A stretch of 64,000 nt of DNA from Gymnorhina tibicen (lineage: Eukaryota > Chordata > Aves > Passeriformes > Artamidae): the NCBI GenBank assembly GCA_013399875.1, contig VXAZ01007723.1:1858-65857 (forward strand), given 5' to 3'. This document shows, piece after piece, positions 62,132 to 64,000 of the stretch; the stretch's first letter is position 1; the number at the start of each line of letters is the position of its first letter. Below the pieces are notes generated by a model. That model was not told where the DNA came from. It did not search any database and saw nothing but the letters and a program-made list of their open reading frames with translations. A program made the translations under genes and the position numbers.

Positions 62132-64000
62132 AAATGCAAGCTACTGCTCAGAGTAGAAAAGGAAGGACTAGGAAAGATATTGAGATATGAAAAGTGTTTT
62201 GCAGGTAAAATCAGAAAAACTGTTGTTGTCTGAAGCATTATTTCTGCCAAAAATGTCTATATCCTTGGCAGGAAGGGAAAGCTACAGAAAGCCCTTGCAA
62301 CACATGCTGCTTTCAGCCCATGGAAACCTGTACTCACAGGAGTGTGAATGTAAGCTGCCCACATGGGAAACAGGTAGCTGGACAACATCAATGGACCAGT
62401 GCTTTATTTAACCATCTTGACCTTCTGTGTGGGACTTGACCACCATTAATCTTACTGAGTAATCTGCAGCAGGATTTTTTGCATTAAAGCTCCTTTTTTT
62501 TAATAGGGTTAACTGTCTCTCTTAAGCCTTATTAATAGGAAATTAAAAAAAATATTTCATTCCTGAGAGGAACATGAGTTCATCACATGCTGCTTTTGAA
62601 TTCATCTTTTTTCACTCTTCAGCTATTTTACCAAGATGATTATTTACAAGCGTCTTTGCAGTGACTCACGGATTAATGAACTTATAGAGTTAGAATAAGT
62701 GGAACTACTCTACTGAATAGAGGAGATGCTTGATTTTTGTGAACATAAGGATAATTTACCTCATGACCCTCATAAAGTGACATTTGGGTCATAGTGGAAA
62801 AGAAGATTTAGAGACATCACATTTTTGCTCACATTTTTGATGCCTACTGATTTTATCATGCATTTAAATTTTTATTTTGTGCCCAGTTTTCCTGCTCCTA
62901 CCAGAATCTGTCGTTTCTAGAGACATAATCAAAAATAAATTAATTTATGGGTTTATAACAAGAGTACTTGGGATTTTTATAGTTAACAACAATTTTATTG
63001 CAGAGATCCTTACCTTAAGACTTCAGGGTTTATACTTTCTCTGATATCAAAGATCAGGAAGAAATCTAACTACAAATGAAGATTTTTCTATGCTCTCTTG
63101 CTCTGTGCTCTTAGATCTTCTTTCTGTTGCCTTTGAACTGGCCACAATAGGAGACAGTCTATCAAATCATGTTTGGTTTATCCCAACAATTCATTTTCCC
63201 TAAGAATGCTTTCAAATCTGTTTTAACCTTCAGGATGTTTGGCGAAGCTGTACGTCTCTTTTTCTATCACTTAGCTCTCTTGAAGCCTGGGTGGTTCAAA
63301 TTGTTCCAAATTTTGTTGAAGGGATTATTCTTTTAATTGTGATTATAAGTGGGTATTTCATGATCTTTACTCAATGTAAAATCATAGAAAACTTTTAATC
63401 CTAAATAAGATGTTGAATAATAATTAAAACTACTGAAGACTTGATTAAGAGTGTTCAGGGATTAGAAATTAGAATTAAAGGTGGCTATTGGGTCCAGGGG
63501 TAAATTCAAGGACTTTAGACCTTTTTACAAGTAAAAAAAACCAGAACAACCCCACACATACCAAACAAAACCAAATGAAACTTGTTTTTTAAAGTGATTA
63601 AGAAATTTATTGGACTAAGGATTTCCTCTGGGAAGCTGTCTAAAAAAGCCACGTAAAAACAACAGAATGCACTTTCTGAGCTCCACCGAGAGTTCATTGT
63701 GTATCATGGGAGACATAAACTCTGATTAGCTTCAGAGGGAGTGTTAAATGCCCGAACTGTTAAAGAAAAGTGTGTATGTGGCGGGGGGGAGAAGTGGTGT
63801 AAGAGAAAACTTTCAGGAGAAAGAGAAAATCAGGAAGTGAAGACTGAATTTTATTTCCCATCACAAATGTGACCTCTTTATAGAGCGAGCAAGTACCCAA
63901 TCTTTTTTCTATTTTTCCCCAATAAGTTGCATTATAAAACAGACTTTAAGAATACCTCCATCATATAAATCAAAGGAAGGATATGTTGCGTAATATCACA

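Larger units (their letters stand above)
55760..64000. other. Unique non-coding sequence with pyrimidine tract and minisatellite
   Basis: Only simple repeats and short duplications are recognised. A somewhat GC-richer stretch at about 60640-61000 contains no supported gene. The minus-strand frame at 61265-61600 (111 codons) has no recognisable product and sits in ordinary AT-rich DNA. AATAAA signals in the first kilobase could serve as a 3' end if the candidate exon at 55445 is real. Confidence 0.65.

Noticed and set aside
1..64000. CRISPR array, tRNA, rRNA, operon-type structure or integrated virus
   Set aside because: No spaced direct repeats, tRNA cloverleaf, rRNA segment or viral coding sequence was recognised. 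The sequence is vertebrate nuclear non-coding DNA. An exhaustive covariance-model or six-frame profile search was not possible.

Overview
This window is AT-rich, CpG-poor nuclear DNA from a vertebrate with long non-coding stretches. The best clue to the organism is three CR1 LINE remnants, at about 8541-8570, 20767-20893 and 24132-24275. Two are clear 3'-end fragments. The third is only the terminal ATTCTRTG-type octamer motif. CR1 tails of this kind, together with few other recognisable repeats, no Alu/B1-like SINEs and no L1, suggest a bird, or at least a sauropsid. I cannot name the species or chromosome.

No protein-coding gene can be called with confidence. Open reading frames of 60-134 codons occur on both strands. 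By hand estimate (assuming about 37% GC, so about 7% stops per codon), random DNA of this size would give roughly six frames longer than 100 codons, which is about what is present. None of the longer frames gives a protein I recognise. The window is therefore best read as intergenic or intronic DNA.

A few plus-strand stretches are open between good splice-site matches: 15490-15617, 25258-25408, 53824-54004, and 55445-55759 (acceptor to stop). They are listed as low-confidence candidate exons. The last two join in phase, and a further weak candidate at 49276-49336 fits between 25258-25408 and 53824-54004. If they are real, a plus-strand gene or lncRNA crosses the window and ends near 55.8 kb. 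I scanned the plus strand more carefully than the minus strand for splice sites, so a minus-strand gene is not excluded.

Layout. 1-20.7 kb: unique AT-rich DNA with hairpins at 4.94 and 11.85 kb, a CR1 tail at 8.55 kb, and a CRE/E-box composite at 19.55 kb. 20.7-25.2 kb: two CR1 fragments, an A/C-rich tract and a 37-bp alternating purine/pyrimidine tract. 25.2-49.3 kb: unique sequence, a CpG cluster near 30.9 kb, a GATAAT-type microsatellite at 33.4 kb, and a 27-base assembly gap inside a poly-T tract at 43.3 kb. 49.3-56 kb: possible regulatory block with a TCF/LEF match, candidate exons, a pyrimidine tract, and a full-length CTCF consensus match. 56-64 kb: unique sequence with a pyrimidine tract at 57.9 kb and a 29-bp minisatellite at 62.03 kb.

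The observations most worth checking are a convergent pair of CTCF-like motifs (5.5 kb plus, 54.4 kb minus), the CpG-retaining block at 30.85-31.0 kb, the phase-compatible candidate exons ending near 55.76 kb, and a perfect 16-bp inverted repeat at 11.85 kb.
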